Below are positions 35,401 to 43,486 of a stretch of 64,000 nt of DNA, in pieces. The number at the start of each line of letters is the position of its first letter. Position 1 is the first letter of the stretch. The position numbers and the translations under genes were made by a program. The DNA lies in the NCBI GenBank assembly GCA_965218715.1, contig CBDCLY010000015.1, forward strand, positions 1 to 64,000, read 5' to 3'. This stretch comes from CBDCLY01 sp965218715 (GTDB taxonomy: Bacteria > Bacteroidota > Bacteroidia > Flavobacteriales_E > Vicingaceae). The notes beneath the pieces are model-generated. The model was not told where the DNA came from. It saw only the letters and a program-made list of their open reading frames with translations, and made no database searches.

Positions 35401-36040
35401 CATTGGTGGCAATCATGGGCACGCCATATTTCTTCGACCATTTGATCAAAATCTGGTTGACATCCTCTTGCGTTTTGCCAGTGCCATCAATTTCTCCAAT
35501 ACCATGCCTTTGCAACTCGATGTAATAATCATCACCAAAAAGCTCAAACCATTCTTTAAAAACCGCTTCCGCATCTTCTTCAGATTTGTTCAAAATGGCT
35601 TGTTGGATCACCGATGCGATGCAGCAAGTGGTGGCAATCAATCCTTCTTTGTATTGCTTCAACAATTCTAAGTCGATACGAGGATATTTAGAATACAATC
35701 CTTCGATATACCCTAAAGAACATAACTTCGATAAGTTTTCATAACCCGTTTGATTCTTGGCCAAAAGCAATTGATGATATCGCTTATCGCGCTTTCCTCC
35801 CGTAAATTCTCTCTTGTGCCTATCGTCTACCAAATAGAACTCACAACCCACTATTGGGGTTACTCCAAATTTTTGCGCTTCGGCCACAAACTTAAAGGCG
35901 CCAAACATGTTTCCATGGTCTGTTAAAGCAACCGCGCGCATGCCATCTTCCTTGGCTTTTTGCATCATCGAAGTGATGGGTGCAGCGCCGTCTAGAAGGG
36001 AAAACTGACTGTGACAATGAAGATGTGAAAAATTCGGCAT
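32498..36040 (-). CDS. dnaE: DNA polymerase III alpha subunit
   Basis: 1180 residues, full-length DnaE. The N-terminal PHP domain starts HLHCHSQFSLLDGAAP with ALTDHGNMFG. The catalytic palm has GPGRGSAAGSAVAYCVGI and PDIDIDFDDEGRSKIIDYV (near residue 400), which carry two of the catalytic aspartates. Further blocks include GPMQFIDLFVARK, YQEQIMQAAQ and FNRSHSAAYSVVAFQ of the fingers, and a C-terminal OB domain with MRMAGIVTEAQHRMTKTG. It is the replicative polymerase subunit. No intein or frameshift is seen across 3.5 kb, in contrast with several accessory genes in this window. Confidence 0.98.
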   Translation of the reverse strand: MPNFSHLHCHSQFSLLDGAAPITSMMQKAKEDGMRAVALTDHGNMFGAFKFVAEAQKFGVTPIVGCEFYLVDDRHKREFTGGKRDKRYHQLLLAKNQTGYENLSKLCSLGYIEGLYSKYPRIDLELLKQYKEGLIATTCCIASVIQQAILNKSEEDAEAVFKEWFELFGDDYYIELQRHGIGEIDGTGKTQEDVNQILIKWSKKYGVPMIATNDSHYVDEDDWTAHDILLCINTGDKLSTPKGDGKGYRFGFPNNNFYFKTQAEMNQLFHDHPEAIDNTNLIVDKVTPPKLSRDILLPNYTLPQSFKNQDEYLKYLTFEGAKKRYGVITAEIEERLNFELKIIADMGFPGYFLIVQDFTTVARQIGVSVGPGRGSAAGSAVAYCVGITNIDPIKYSLLFERFLNPERVSMPDIDIDFDDEGRSKIIDYVVDKYGKDQVAQIITYGSMAAKSSIRDVGRVLDVPLPEVDKLAKMVPNISLGKIFDSDEKVLKKNLNAEEFGQAQTLRKLAEGDDLTGQTLTQAKVLEGSVRNTGVHACGIIISPDDIKNYVPVCTSKDSDLLLTQFDNKVVEDAGLLKMDFLGLKTLTIIKDSIALIEENYGVKIDIDEIPLDDSKTYELYQRGETNGTFQFESAGMQKHLKNLKPNNIEDLIAMNALYRPGPMQFIDLFVARKKGEEPVEYPHILLKDILENTYGIMVYQEQIMQAAQIMAGYSLGEADILRRAMGKKKMNVMQQQKVKFVDGAKEMHDIDPKKSEEVFDIMLKFAQYGFNRSHSAAYSVVAFQTGYLKANYPEEFMAAVLTNNMNDIKKVTFFMEECRRMGTKVLGPDVNESSYKFAVNKKKEIRFGLGALKGVGEGAVEAIVNERKEKGPYLNIFDLTKRIDLRAANKKTFESLALAGGFDSFEGIHRAQYFNPGKDDVAFLEKAIKFGSLFQDSENSAQASLFGGESEVQIPEPEIPACLEWGRMEKLSKEKEVVGIYLSGHPLDDFKFEIEHFSNARIRDLSNLEQNVRRGEMRMAGIVTEAQHRMTKTGKPYGVLVLEGYEENFRFMLFSDDYLKFKSFLSLGWFLYVKGKVQKRPWNDELEFKISGIELLSELKEKEAKKIDIQVNYKDVDENFVDWLKELHDEKKGVCMMQVNIMDTKNKQRIELKSRSVKVNLEKEIIDKLESNPKITYGVS

Positions 36041-36160
36041 TTGACTCTTTTGGGCTAATAAAATTAGAGAATAAAAAGACTAGAATTTCGGAGTGTTGAA
36101 AACTGCTTCAATTCATTTATTGCACGCATAGCACATGAGATTTTTATGTTCATAACGCCT

Positions 36161-36168
36161 TATATTTG
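36161..36168 (+). promoter_or_regulatory. -7 promoter box for the YdeI-like gene
   Basis: TATATTTG matches TAnnTTTG exactly and lies 23 bases before the ATG at 36192. No clear -33 TTG is seen. Confidence 0.4.
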
Positions 36169-36191
36169 TTGGGAATTCAAACTCAATTGCC

Positions 36192-36788
36192 ATGGAAAAG
36201 GTCGAATCGGTAGAAGCGTATTTAGAAATACACAGCAAATGGAAATCTCAATTGGAAGACTTGATCAATCTTCTTCGTGAAACCAATCTAAAGGAAGGCA
36301 TTAAATGGAGTGCTCCTGTGTATTCTCTTAATGGAAAAAATATTGTTGGGCTATCTGGTTTTAAAAATCATTATGGTCTTTGGTTTTTTCAAGGCGTCTT
36401 TTTAAAAGATGAGCATCAAGTTTTGGTGAATGCCCAAGAGAATAAAACCAAAGCATTAAGGCAATGGCGCTTTGAAGCTGGAGATGAATTGCCTCTTGAA
36501 TTAATCAAAACCTATGTTAAAGAAGCCATACGAAATCAGCTGGATGGTAAAGAAATTAAACCGGTGCGCAACTTGAATTTTGAAGTGCCGCAAGAACTAC
36601 AAACAGCATTGGATGCCGATCTGCAATTGAAAAAGGCCTTTAATGCCCTCACACCAGGTAAACAAAAAGAATATGCCTTATACATAGCTGATGCTAAACA
36701 AGAGGCCACCAAACTGAAACGCATTCAGAAAATTGAGGGAATGATCTTAGAAGGAATTGGCTTAAACGACAAGTACAAGAACTGCTAA
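36192..36788 (+). CDS. YdeI/DUF1801 family protein
   Basis: 198 residues. The first ~115 residues form the DUF1801 fold (IKWSAPVYSLNGKNIVGLSG, then HYGLWFFQGVFLKD), and the C-terminal ~70 residues form the YdeI/OmpD-associated helical part with LTPGKQKEYALYIADAK and KRIQKIEGMI. In other bacteria YdeI-type proteins have been linked to resistance to peptide toxins, but the mechanism is unknown. No signal peptide. The end overlaps the convergent SGNH hydrolase by 4 bases. Confidence 0.82.
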   Translation: MEKVESVEAYLEIHSKWKSQLEDLINLLRETNLKEGIKWSAPVYSLNGKNIVGLSGFKNHYGLWFFQGVFLKDEHQVLVNAQENKTKALRQWRFEAGDELPLELIKTYVKEAIRNQLDGKEIKPVRNLNFEVPQELQTALDADLQLKKAFNALTPGKQKEYALYIADAKQEATKLKRIQKIEGMILEGIGLNDKYKNC

Positions 36789-37954
36789 TTCTCTGCCGAC
36801 CAAATTTCATGGATGCGCTTGCCTAAATACAAATAGCTGCCGCCTCGCATGTGATCGTCGTAATTCCAATACATGTGTTTTCCAGAATTTTCTAAAGATC
36901 TAATCTCTGGACTAAAATCATGGAAAGGAATGCCCAATTCTTGGCAATACTGAGTAATGGTTTTTGCATGAACCTGATAAGCATCTCCTGTTAAGTCGAT
37001 GAAATCTGGACATTTCTGCAAACATGCTTGTCGTTCGAATTGAAAATAATAAGCACTCACCTGACTCCGACTTGGAACATAAAAGATGTTCAGTTTGCAC
37101 TGATGCCGTTCTAAATAATCGCGCATGAAAGCAAACTTGTTCTTCAAGTCGATGGGAGATTTTAAAAACTTTTCCTCCTCCAAGATCCAATTGCTTCTGA
37201 AAAAATTAAAAGTGCCTGCCTTCATGGCTGCGGCTATTCTAGGAGTAACGTGCTGTTTCAATTCCTGTTCTTGATAAGTCCAGGGATTTCCTGGATCTGG
37301 AACGGCTTTGTAAAAGGGCCTCTTCTCTGGAGAAAAAGCAAAAGGAATGGGGTCATCTGCTTTTATTCGGTTGAAAAGGGTCTTCAAACGCCAATCCAAA
37401 GTGTTCTGAACTGGATAAATTGGAGCCTCTGGCCAATATTCTCTTTGGAAAGGCAAATCATTGGAATACAAGACCAAAAAGACTTCATCGGGCTTAAAAA
37501 TAGGAACCGCATCTACAATGAATTTCATGTATTCATTCAATCCTATGCCCATCATGCCACAATTGAACCACTCGAAATCTTGCTGGGCACTTGCCTTTTC
37601 AAAACCCACTGTGATGGTGGCATCCGAAGTGCTCATCATGCCTTCTACAAAACTATCGCCTAAAAAAAAGAAGCGTTTTTTACCCGCTTCTTTTTCCTGT
37701 TTCCATTCTTTTGGATCTCTATATCCGTAGCCGTTTAGTTCATGCGTAAAAGAGGCATTGGTATCCACAGAAGAATTCCATTGCATGTGAATGTTGCGAA
37801 TGAAGGAACTCTGCCCTTGAGTTTGATCCAATATCTGATAATTGATTCGATTGAAATTCCTCAGCTCTGGAATGGGGAAGCAAAAACGCAGGACCACTTC
37901 AATCAAAACAAGCAAAAAAATCAAATAGAGCGCATAGGCTAATCCTTTCTTCAT
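36785..37954 (-). CDS. membrane-anchored SGNH/GDSL-type hydrolase
   Basis: 389 residues. One N-terminal membrane helix (residues ~5-25) anchors a periplasmic SGNH-fold domain. Block I is FFFLGDSFVEGMMS (Ser nucleophile near residue 99), block II is FNCGMMGIGLNEYM, block III VLYSNDLPF (Asn), and the C-terminal DDHMRGGSY supplies the Asp and His. Proteins of this type deacylate or acylate cell-surface glycans and lipids. Whether this one acts as esterase or acetyltransferase cannot be told. It is 35 bases downstream of the TonB receptor gene on the same strand, which may be coincidence or read-through. Confidence 0.72.
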   Translation of the reverse strand: MKKGLAYALYLIFLLVLIEVVLRFCFPIPELRNFNRINYQILDQTQGQSSFIRNIHMQWNSSVDTNASFTHELNGYGYRDPKEWKQEKEAGKKRFFFLGDSFVEGMMSTSDATITVGFEKASAQQDFEWFNCGMMGIGLNEYMKFIVDAVPIFKPDEVFLVLYSNDLPFQREYWPEAPIYPVQNTLDWRLKTLFNRIKADDPIPFAFSPEKRPFYKAVPDPGNPWTYQEQELKQHVTPRIAAAMKAGTFNFFRSNWILEEEKFLKSPIDLKNKFAFMRDYLERHQCKLNIFYVPSRSQVSAYYFQFERQACLQKCPDFIDLTGDAYQVHAKTITQYCQELGIPFHDFSPEIRSLENSGKHMYWNYDDHMRGGSYLYLGKRIHEIWSAEN

Positions 37955-37988
37955 CTGGTTTCAAATAAAGGAATTCTTTTCCAATCCT

Positions 37989-40268
37989 TTACTTTTCTTC
38001 CTCCTCTTTTTTAAGCACAAATCTTAAACCGCCATAGGCCATCCTTCCGAAAATTGGTCCCCAAACCATAGAGGCATCGAATGAAGGTCCATAAGGATCT
38101 TCTGCGCTTACGATTGGGTTTTCTTGTCGGTAATCCAAAATGTTTTCCACTCCGAGATAGACCGTCCAACGTTCATTAAAATTCCGACTCACTTGTCCGT
38201 TCAACAACCCAAAAGAGGGCGACTTCTCTTCCCTTTGGTATTGAGCAGGATTGTAAGAAGTGTTGGGTAAGCGCTTCGGACCCAATATCTGCAGAGTAAG
38301 ATCGAAAGCCCAATTGGCCTTTTTCACATTTTTCTTGGTATTGTATGCCCAATTGCTAAAAATCCTGTGCTTGGGGGTTAAGGCATTTTGCAAACGGCCA
38401 GATTTAAAATCGGTTTCCACTTGGGTAAAACGGTAGGCCACTCTCCAATCCAAGAACTTAATCAATTCATAGTTCAACTCAACCTGAGCACTTGTAGAAT
38501 AGGAATAACCCGCCAAATTATAGAACAATGCCGTTTGGGTGTAATAATCTACATCTACCACCATTTGCTCTCTAAATTGAGTGTGGTAGGCATCAATGTT
38601 CAGCTGTGCTTCGCGATAATCGATTTTAAAGGATTGGGTGTAATTCAATCCAAAATTCCAAGCCTTTTCTTGCCTCAAATTAAACGGATTGTTCTTTGCC
38701 GTACCTAAAAATTGAAATGTTCTAGACGTTGCTAAAAGCGCTTGCTTATCAACCAAAGGCAACGGCGATCTTCTTCCTAAACCAGCTGCAGCTCTAATCA
38801 CTGCATTTTCTGTTGGTGCATACCGAAGGTGCAATCTTGGCGTGAATTGCTCGCCAAAAATGGAATGAAAATCATAGCGCAATCCCACAACTGCAGTGAA
38901 CAGATTGGAAGGAATGAAAGAATATTCAAAAAAGGCTCCTGGCACTTCTTCCTTCCGCTTGGAATAGATGCTTTCGCTTGCCTCTTCAAAATCATCCAAT
39001 TGATAAGTTAATCCCGTCTTGAACTGATGAAAACTATTCACGATGATGGATTGATAAATCAAATTGGCATAAAGGGACGACTGCGTTCCACCGTAATTCC
39101 GGATTCCGAAATGAGAATCTTGCTCATGCTTAGATGCCGACAATTGTAATCCTACACTCTTGAATTTTGAACCATTAAAGACATAACCCATTTTCCCAAA
39201 AGCCATGAGTCTATTGGTTTTAATAGAAACTTCATAGGGTTTAAAATTGACGTCGGCTTTTTCTTCTTCCTCAATTTTATCATTGCTTTGGCCGCCATTC
39301 TTTTCATCTTGTATGTATTGAACTCCAAACTGACCCATCCAACCTTTCTTATTGTCGAATTTCCATCTGTTCATCAGGTTCACTTGATCTTGCAAGGGAA
39401 AATCCATGAAGCCATCCTCATTATTATCGCGCTCAAAAGGGCGAGTATTCCCATGCAACAATAAAGTAGTTCCCCAATTCTTATTGATGGGAATGGTTTG
39501 CACCAAATTGGCTTCCGTTCTACCCGATTGGTTACCATAAACATTAAAGAAGGTTTGTTGCCCTTCATCGGGTTTCTTCAACTCGGTGTTGATTTGCCCC
39601 ACCATGCTTTCATAACCATTCACTACAGAACCTGTTCCCTTGCTCACTTGTATGGAACTGACCCAACTGCCTGGAATAAAAGACAATCCAATGTTATTGG
39701 CCAAACCTCTCATGCCTGGCATGTTTTCCCTGGTGATGGAAGTATAGGGTCCAGCCAATCCCAACAGGTGAATTTGCTTGGTGCCTGTGATGGCATCGGT
39801 AAAGTTGACATCCACGGATGGATTGGTTTCAAAACTCTCCGACAAATTACAGCAGGCGGCTTTAAAAAGTTCCCTTTCAGAAATGTTTTCCAATTGTATA
39901 GGGTTGATGAAAGACATCTGAGAAGTCTGTTGTCGGGCCACCACTTCTACCGTTTTCAATTGTATGCTTTCCTTCAAAACCACACTGATTACTTCGTCGA
40001 AATTCTTGACTTTCAAAGTATCCGATTGATAACCAACGAAGCTGCCAATCAATGTTTTGCTGTCGGGACTAATGGCCAATTGAAACACCCCATTACTATC
40101 GGTGCTGGTGCCAATGTTGGTGCCTTGCCAATAAACGGTAGCAAAAGGTACCGGATCTAATTTCCCTTTCTTGTTCTCAGAAAGTACGAGACCTTTAACT
40201 GAACCCTGACTATATCCCATAGCAAGGCCCACAAACATGAATATGCTTGTTAGAATAAAATTCCTCAT
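37989..40268 (-). CDS. TonB-dependent receptor, probably for a metal (copper-type)
   Basis: 759 residues. Signal peptide, then a carboxypeptidase-like beta-sandwich (GSVKGLVLSENKKGKLDPVP, residues ~22-105), then a plug with KTVEVVARQQ and a distinctive ELFKAACCNLSESFETNP segment with a Cys pair, and a barrel ending in LRFVLKK. The usual role is energy-driven uptake across the outer membrane with TonB-ExbBD. It lies one base downstream of an HMA metal-binding protein, itself 51 bases from a HYC_CC_PP protein. This trio is repeated in many Bacteroidota as I recall and points to copper or a similar thiophilic metal rather than a sugar; no SusD partner is present. Confidence 0.85.
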   Translation of the reverse strand: MRNFILTSIFMFVGLAMGYSQGSVKGLVLSENKKGKLDPVPFATVYWQGTNIGTSTDSNGVFQLAISPDSKTLIGSFVGYQSDTLKVKNFDEVISVVLKESIQLKTVEVVARQQTSQMSFINPIQLENISERELFKAACCNLSESFETNPSVDVNFTDAITGTKQIHLLGLAGPYTSITRENMPGMRGLANNIGLSFIPGSWVSSIQVSKGTGSVVNGYESMVGQINTELKKPDEGQQTFFNVYGNQSGRTEANLVQTIPINKNWGTTLLLHGNTRPFERDNNEDGFMDFPLQDQVNLMNRWKFDNKKGWMGQFGVQYIQDEKNGGQSNDKIEEEEKADVNFKPYEVSIKTNRLMAFGKMGYVFNGSKFKSVGLQLSASKHEQDSHFGIRNYGGTQSSLYANLIYQSIIVNSFHQFKTGLTYQLDDFEEASESIYSKRKEEVPGAFFEYSFIPSNLFTAVVGLRYDFHSIFGEQFTPRLHLRYAPTENAVIRAAAGLGRRSPLPLVDKQALLATSRTFQFLGTAKNNPFNLRQEKAWNFGLNYTQSFKIDYREAQLNIDAYHTQFREQMVVDVDYYTQTALFYNLAGYSYSTSAQVELNYELIKFLDWRVAYRFTQVETDFKSGRLQNALTPKHRIFSNWAYNTKKNVKKANWAFDLTLQILGPKRLPNTSYNPAQYQREEKSPSFGLLNGQVSRNFNERWTVYLGVENILDYRQENPIVSAEDPYGPSFDASMVWGPIFGRMAYGGLRFVLKKEEEEK

Positions 40269-40269
40269 T

Positions 40270-40629
40270 CTAATGGGATTTTACCGACTCGTCGTTGTAC
40301 TGGCAACATTTTGGCAACCGCTGGTAAGCGGCTGAATCTGCAGCAAACTTTTCTGTCTCATGACCAATCTTTGTCATGGCAATGTGAATGCTGTCTTCAT
40401 GATTCTTAGTGGTATTGAAAACCACCTTCATGTTGTGCGTGATTTTGTCCCACTCGGCCAATTTCACGCCTTTTAAACGCATGGCATTTTCTTCTAAACG
40501 CTCTTTGCATTCTCCGCAAACGCCATTGACTTTGAAATTGATTTCTTGAACTTTTTTTGTTTTGCCTTCTTGAGCCTGTGAAGCGGTGAAGCTGATTAGG
40601 GCCACTAGGACTAAAATATATTTTTTCAT
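40270..40629 (-). CDS. exported heavy-metal-associated (HMA) domain protein
   Basis: 119 residues with a signal peptide (YILVLVALISFTASQA). The HMA fold contains FKVNGVCGECKERLEENAM, where C-G-E-C replaces the canonical GMTCxxC metal site, and ends with a cysteine pair in KCCQYNDE. It would bind a soft metal in the periplasm. It sits immediately upstream of the TonB receptor (gap of one base) and downstream of the HYC_CC_PP gene, so it probably hands metal to or from that receptor. Confidence 0.85.
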   Translation of the reverse strand: MKKYILVLVALISFTASQAQEGKTKKVQEINFKVNGVCGECKERLEENAMRLKGVKLAEWDKITHNMKVVFNTTKNHEDSIHIAMTKIGHETEKFAADSAAYQRLPKCCQYNDESVKSH

Positions 40630-40680
40630 TTTTTTATGCTTTAAAGATTAATGTGTGTTTCAATTGAGAGATCACATCAA

Positions 40681-41091
40681 TCAGGCATAGAGGATTAATT
40701 GCTGTTGTTTCAGGTAAATGGGAAGCGATTCATTGGGGGGCGGACCGCGATATACGGTCTTTTTGTTTTCTTTTAAGATAAGCTTGCGTTTTTCTGGGGC
40801 AAGGATAAAGGTGGAAAGCACTGCAATTTGTGGAGAAAGATGAAGTGCATTTTGAATAGTGAAATCGATGTCGAGTGCATAAGTTGCCGCCTCATCATCG
40901 CAGCAATCGTCTTCAAGGTTGATGTTGCAAGCATCTTCGCCTTCTTCTTCAGCACAAGGATTATTAGGAATGAATAAACTTAAATCGGCGAGGTAAGAAC
41001 CGCAATAATGCTTGTAAACTTGTATGCCAACAGCACTAAGGCTAAGGTTAAGCACAAGTACAAGAGCAAGTATTGTTTTAAGAGTTTTCAC
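40681..41091 (-). CDS. HYC_CC_PP family protein
   Basis: 136 residues with an N-terminal hydrophobic segment (ILALVLVLNLSLSAVG). The family name comes from three motifs, all visible: HYC in VYKHYCGSY near residue 28, CC in LEDDCCDDEAA near residue 62, and PP in YRGPPPNES near the C terminus. Function unknown, but the family regularly accompanies HMA and TonB-receptor genes, as here, suggesting metal homeostasis in the envelope. It is the first gene of the three-gene minus-strand unit. Confidence 0.85.
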   Translation of the reverse strand: MKTLKTILALVLVLNLSLSAVGIQVYKHYCGSYLADLSLFIPNNPCAEEEGEDACNINLEDDCCDDEAATYALDIDFTIQNALHLSPQIAVLSTFILAPEKRKLILKENKKTVYRGPPPNESLPIYLKQQQLILYA

Positions 41092-41148
41092 GCGGTAAAA
41101 TTAAGGAAGATGTTACACAAATGCAGGCCAATTGAGCGACATTAACAC

Positions 41149-41481
41149 TTATTGTGCTTTCGGTTTGGGTTTGATGAACTTCTTGACCACTCTATTCTCA
41201 GCAGAATGAGCAGTTTTTTTCGCTAGGGCATTTGCAGGCTTATCTTCTTTTTTGGGCGCCTTCTCCCCTCTTTTATAGATGACCAAACCATTGAGGAAAT
41301 TGCGGAGAATTTGATCTTTCAGTTTTCGATAATGCGGATGGTCTTCATTGCGAAAAAAAGCGCTAAGCTCAGATTTGGAGATGTCGTAATCGACCAACTT
41401 TAAAATCTTGATAATGTCCACATCCCTTAAGTGAAGAGCAACTCGAAGCTTTTTGATGATGTCGTTGTTTGTCAATGCCAT
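41149..41481 (-). CDS. DUF1456 (YehS-like) protein
   Basis: 110 residues. The N-terminal ~70 residues, MALTNNDIIKKLRVALHLRD followed by LVDYDISKSELSAFFR and RNFLNGLVIYKRG, match the DUF1456/YehS family, which normally has two copies of this helical module. Here only one module is present, followed by a Lys/Ala-rich basic tail (KKEDKPANALAKKTAHS...KPKAQ) that could bind nucleic acid. Function unknown. Divergent from the Crp-type regulator with a 54-base gap. Confidence 0.75.
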   Translation of the reverse strand: MALTNNDIIKKLRVALHLRDVDIIKILKLVDYDISKSELSAFFRNEDHPHYRKLKDQILRNFLNGLVIYKRGEKAPKKEDKPANALAKKTAHSAENRVVKKFIKPKPKAQ

Positions 41482-41535
41482 AGAATTGAAAATTAAGCAA
41501 AGGTTTTTGCTCTGAGAAATAATTAGCTTTGGTAG

Positions 41536-42069
41536 ATGTTGGAATTGTTAAACATAGAGGAATTGAATTGGAAGCCATTGCATTTGAACCGCAAGGAGTT
41601 TTTAATACAAGAGGGCGAGGTAGAACGCTACATCTATTTGGTAAAGTCTGGTGCACTCAGGGCCTTCAACCATTTAGACGAAGAAGAACACACCATCCGC
41701 TTTGCTTATACTGGATCATTGTTTGGCTCTATTTCCTCGTATTTTACAGGAGAACCGAGTGAGTTGGCCATTCAGGCCTTAAGAGAATCTCACATTTGGC
41801 AATTGCCCAAGGCCGACTTTGAAAACTATTTGATGGGAAGCCCAGAGCGATTGGCTCATTACAATTCTTTGCTGAAAGAATTGGTGGTGAGCTTCTTCGA
41901 CCGTGAGTTGGATTTGCTGTGCAAGGGTCCGAGTCAGCGCATCGAGCGCTTGCTAAAAAGGAGTCCACAGGTATTTCAAGAAGTGCCGCATAAATACATC
42001 GCCAGTTATTTAAGGATGAGTCCAGAAACCTTGAGTCGTTTAATAAATCTTGATTTCAATCAAGAATAA
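41536..42069 (+). CDS. Crp/Fnr-type transcriptional regulator
   Basis: 177 residues. The cyclic-nucleotide-binding fold is at residues 10-110 (KEFLIQEGEVERYIYLVKSG, then GSLFGSISSYFTGEPSE), and a C-terminal winged helix has PHKYIASYLRMSPETLSRLI. This is the short Bacteroidota Crp/Fnr form; the ligand-contact Arg-Ser of true cAMP receptors is not obvious. It likely regulates its neighbours. A TAGCTTTG box at 41524-41531 matches the -7 consensus, but it lies four bases from the ATG, which would imply a nearly leaderless start. Confidence 0.85.
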   Translation: MLELLNIEELNWKPLHLNRKEFLIQEGEVERYIYLVKSGALRAFNHLDEEEHTIRFAYTGSLFGSISSYFTGEPSELAIQALRESHIWQLPKADFENYLMGSPERLAHYNSLLKELVVSFFDRELDLLCKGPSQRIERLLKRSPQVFQEVPHKYIASYLRMSPETLSRLINLDFNQE

Positions 42070-42104
42070 AATGGAATTGCGCCCTTAGCTTTACCAAAAA
42101 AAAG

Positions 42105-42656
42105 ATGACACAAGCTCAACATCTATCCACCCTCAAAGAATTAGCAGCAGCCAACATCGCTGCTTTGGAGCAATTGGCCGTTTTGCCCTTGGAAAAACTA
42201 CAATCTAGACCACATCCCAAAGCCTGGAATGCTTTGGAAAGCATACAACACATCGTTTTGTACAGCAATCATTACAATGCAGCAATTGCCAACGCAATAG
42301 CGGCAGCGAAAGCTAGTCCGAAAGCCAAAGACCAACCCTTTAAGTCTACATGGTTTGGGAAAAAGTTCACCAGCATGATGCAAGTTAAAGAGGACGAATT
42401 GAACAAGATGAATACCTTCAAATCTAAAAACCCTTTGGGCCATAAGCTGAGCAATGCCGTTTTAGCTGGATTTAAACAGCAGCAGAAAGAACTCTTGGAA
42501 ATCATCTCAAGCGCCGATGAGGTGAACCTCAACAACGTAAAATGCCGATTGGCCATTCCATTATTAAAAGCCAATTTGGGCGACACCATGGCTTTTCATT
42601 TGGCCCACAATGAGCGACATCTAGTGCAGGCGTTTAAGTCAGCGGGATTGGCTTAG
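42105..42656 (+). CDS. DinB-superfamily protein
   Basis: 183 residues, four-helix bundle. The N-terminal helix has HPKAWNALESIQHIVLYSNHY (first His-bearing helix) and the C-terminal helix MAFHLAHNERHLVQAF with the H-x3-H pair that binds a divalent metal in DinB-like thiol transferases. The middle region has an Ala/Lys-rich insert. Enzymatic role unknown; some members use bacillithiol or mycothiol. It lies 35 bases after the Crp-type regulator and is probably in the same transcript. Its end overlaps the convergent ferritin-like gene by 23 bases. Confidence 0.78.
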   Translation: MTQAQHLSTLKELAAANIAALEQLAVLPLEKLQSRPHPKAWNALESIQHIVLYSNHYNAAIANAIAAAKASPKAKDQPFKSTWFGKKFTSMMQVKEDELNKMNTFKSKNPLGHKLSNAVLAGFKQQQKELLEIISSADEVNLNNVKCRLAIPLLKANLGDTMAFHLAHNERHLVQAFKSAGLA

Positions 42657-43391
42657 TGCTGGGATACATTTGCTTTGGAGGCTTTGCATGACAATATTTT
42701 AAGCTGTTGAAGAATTTATAGTGCATCTGGCGCATGAATTCTTTTTGATCCACTCCACCCGCTTTGAAGGCTTTGTGATGCCCCAACCAGATGGCGTGAA
42801 CGGTGCCAAAAAAAGGATGCTGTACCAAGCAGTGCTTAATGCTTTATGGTAAATGTTTTTGCTGTTGAAGATGCGATGCAAACGTTCGTTTTGAAATTTG
42901 ATGTGATGGGCTTCATCTTGCAGGATATCGATGCAGATGGATTGAAGCAATTGGCAATTGCTGGCATCGTGCAAGGCTTGGTAAAAAACTTGGGCGGCAC
43001 TTTCCACAATGATGACGGTGATGGTCCAGAGTTCCATGCTGGTATTGAAATAGCGCACTTTTCTAAACAGGGTATCTCCCCAATCTTTTTTACTGCGCTC
43101 CTCCCCGATTAGGTCGATGTATTTGCCCAAGTTGTTGCCGTGTTTTTGTTCCTCTTTGATGAAAAGCTTAACGGCATCCACATAAGCCGGGTCTTTGATC
43201 TTTTTAGCATGTCTTCGTGCTGCGGCCAGCAGGTGCTTCCCTTCACTGGTTTCTCCTAGCTGCCAGGCCTTGAGTGAATAGAGAATTTGTTCTTTTTCTT
43301 TTTCTTGAATGGCTGGCGTTGTGGACCAATCTATTTTTTGATGCCGGGCATTTTCTTGAAAATGTGAGATCCAGAAGGAAGAGCTGTGCAT
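42634..43391 (-). pseudogene. ferritin-like superfamily protein, one frameshift near the C terminus
   Basis: About 252 residues after joining two frames. Helices carry E-x2-H-type metal motifs typical of ferritin-like di-iron proteins: FIKEEQKHGNNLGKYI near residue 80, an MELWTITVIIVESAAQVFYQ helix with Glu, and DILQDEAHHIKFQNERL near residue 155. The switch lies in a T-run (A7 at 42808-42814 on the plus strand): eight instead of seven restores WYSILFFGTVHAIWLGHHKA and ends with KCHAKPP-type sequence. As written the protein instead ends in an unrelated 35-residue tail. Ligand helices precede the shift, so a product might still fold. Relatives include rubrerythrin-like and fatty-acid-desaturase-like proteins. 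Confidence 0.65.
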
Positions 43392-43486
43392 GTCTTTTTT
43401 AGCATGCAGAACGCAAGTGGATTTGCTTTATTAGCGGATTAACATTTTTTGGGAAGGAAAAGAGGGAACTTACACTTAGCAAGAAT

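Noticed and set aside
41524..41531. TAGCTTTG as the promoter of the Crp-type regulator
   Set aside because: It is only four bases from the ATG, and no -33 element has proper spacing; noted in the gene entry but not called as a promoter.
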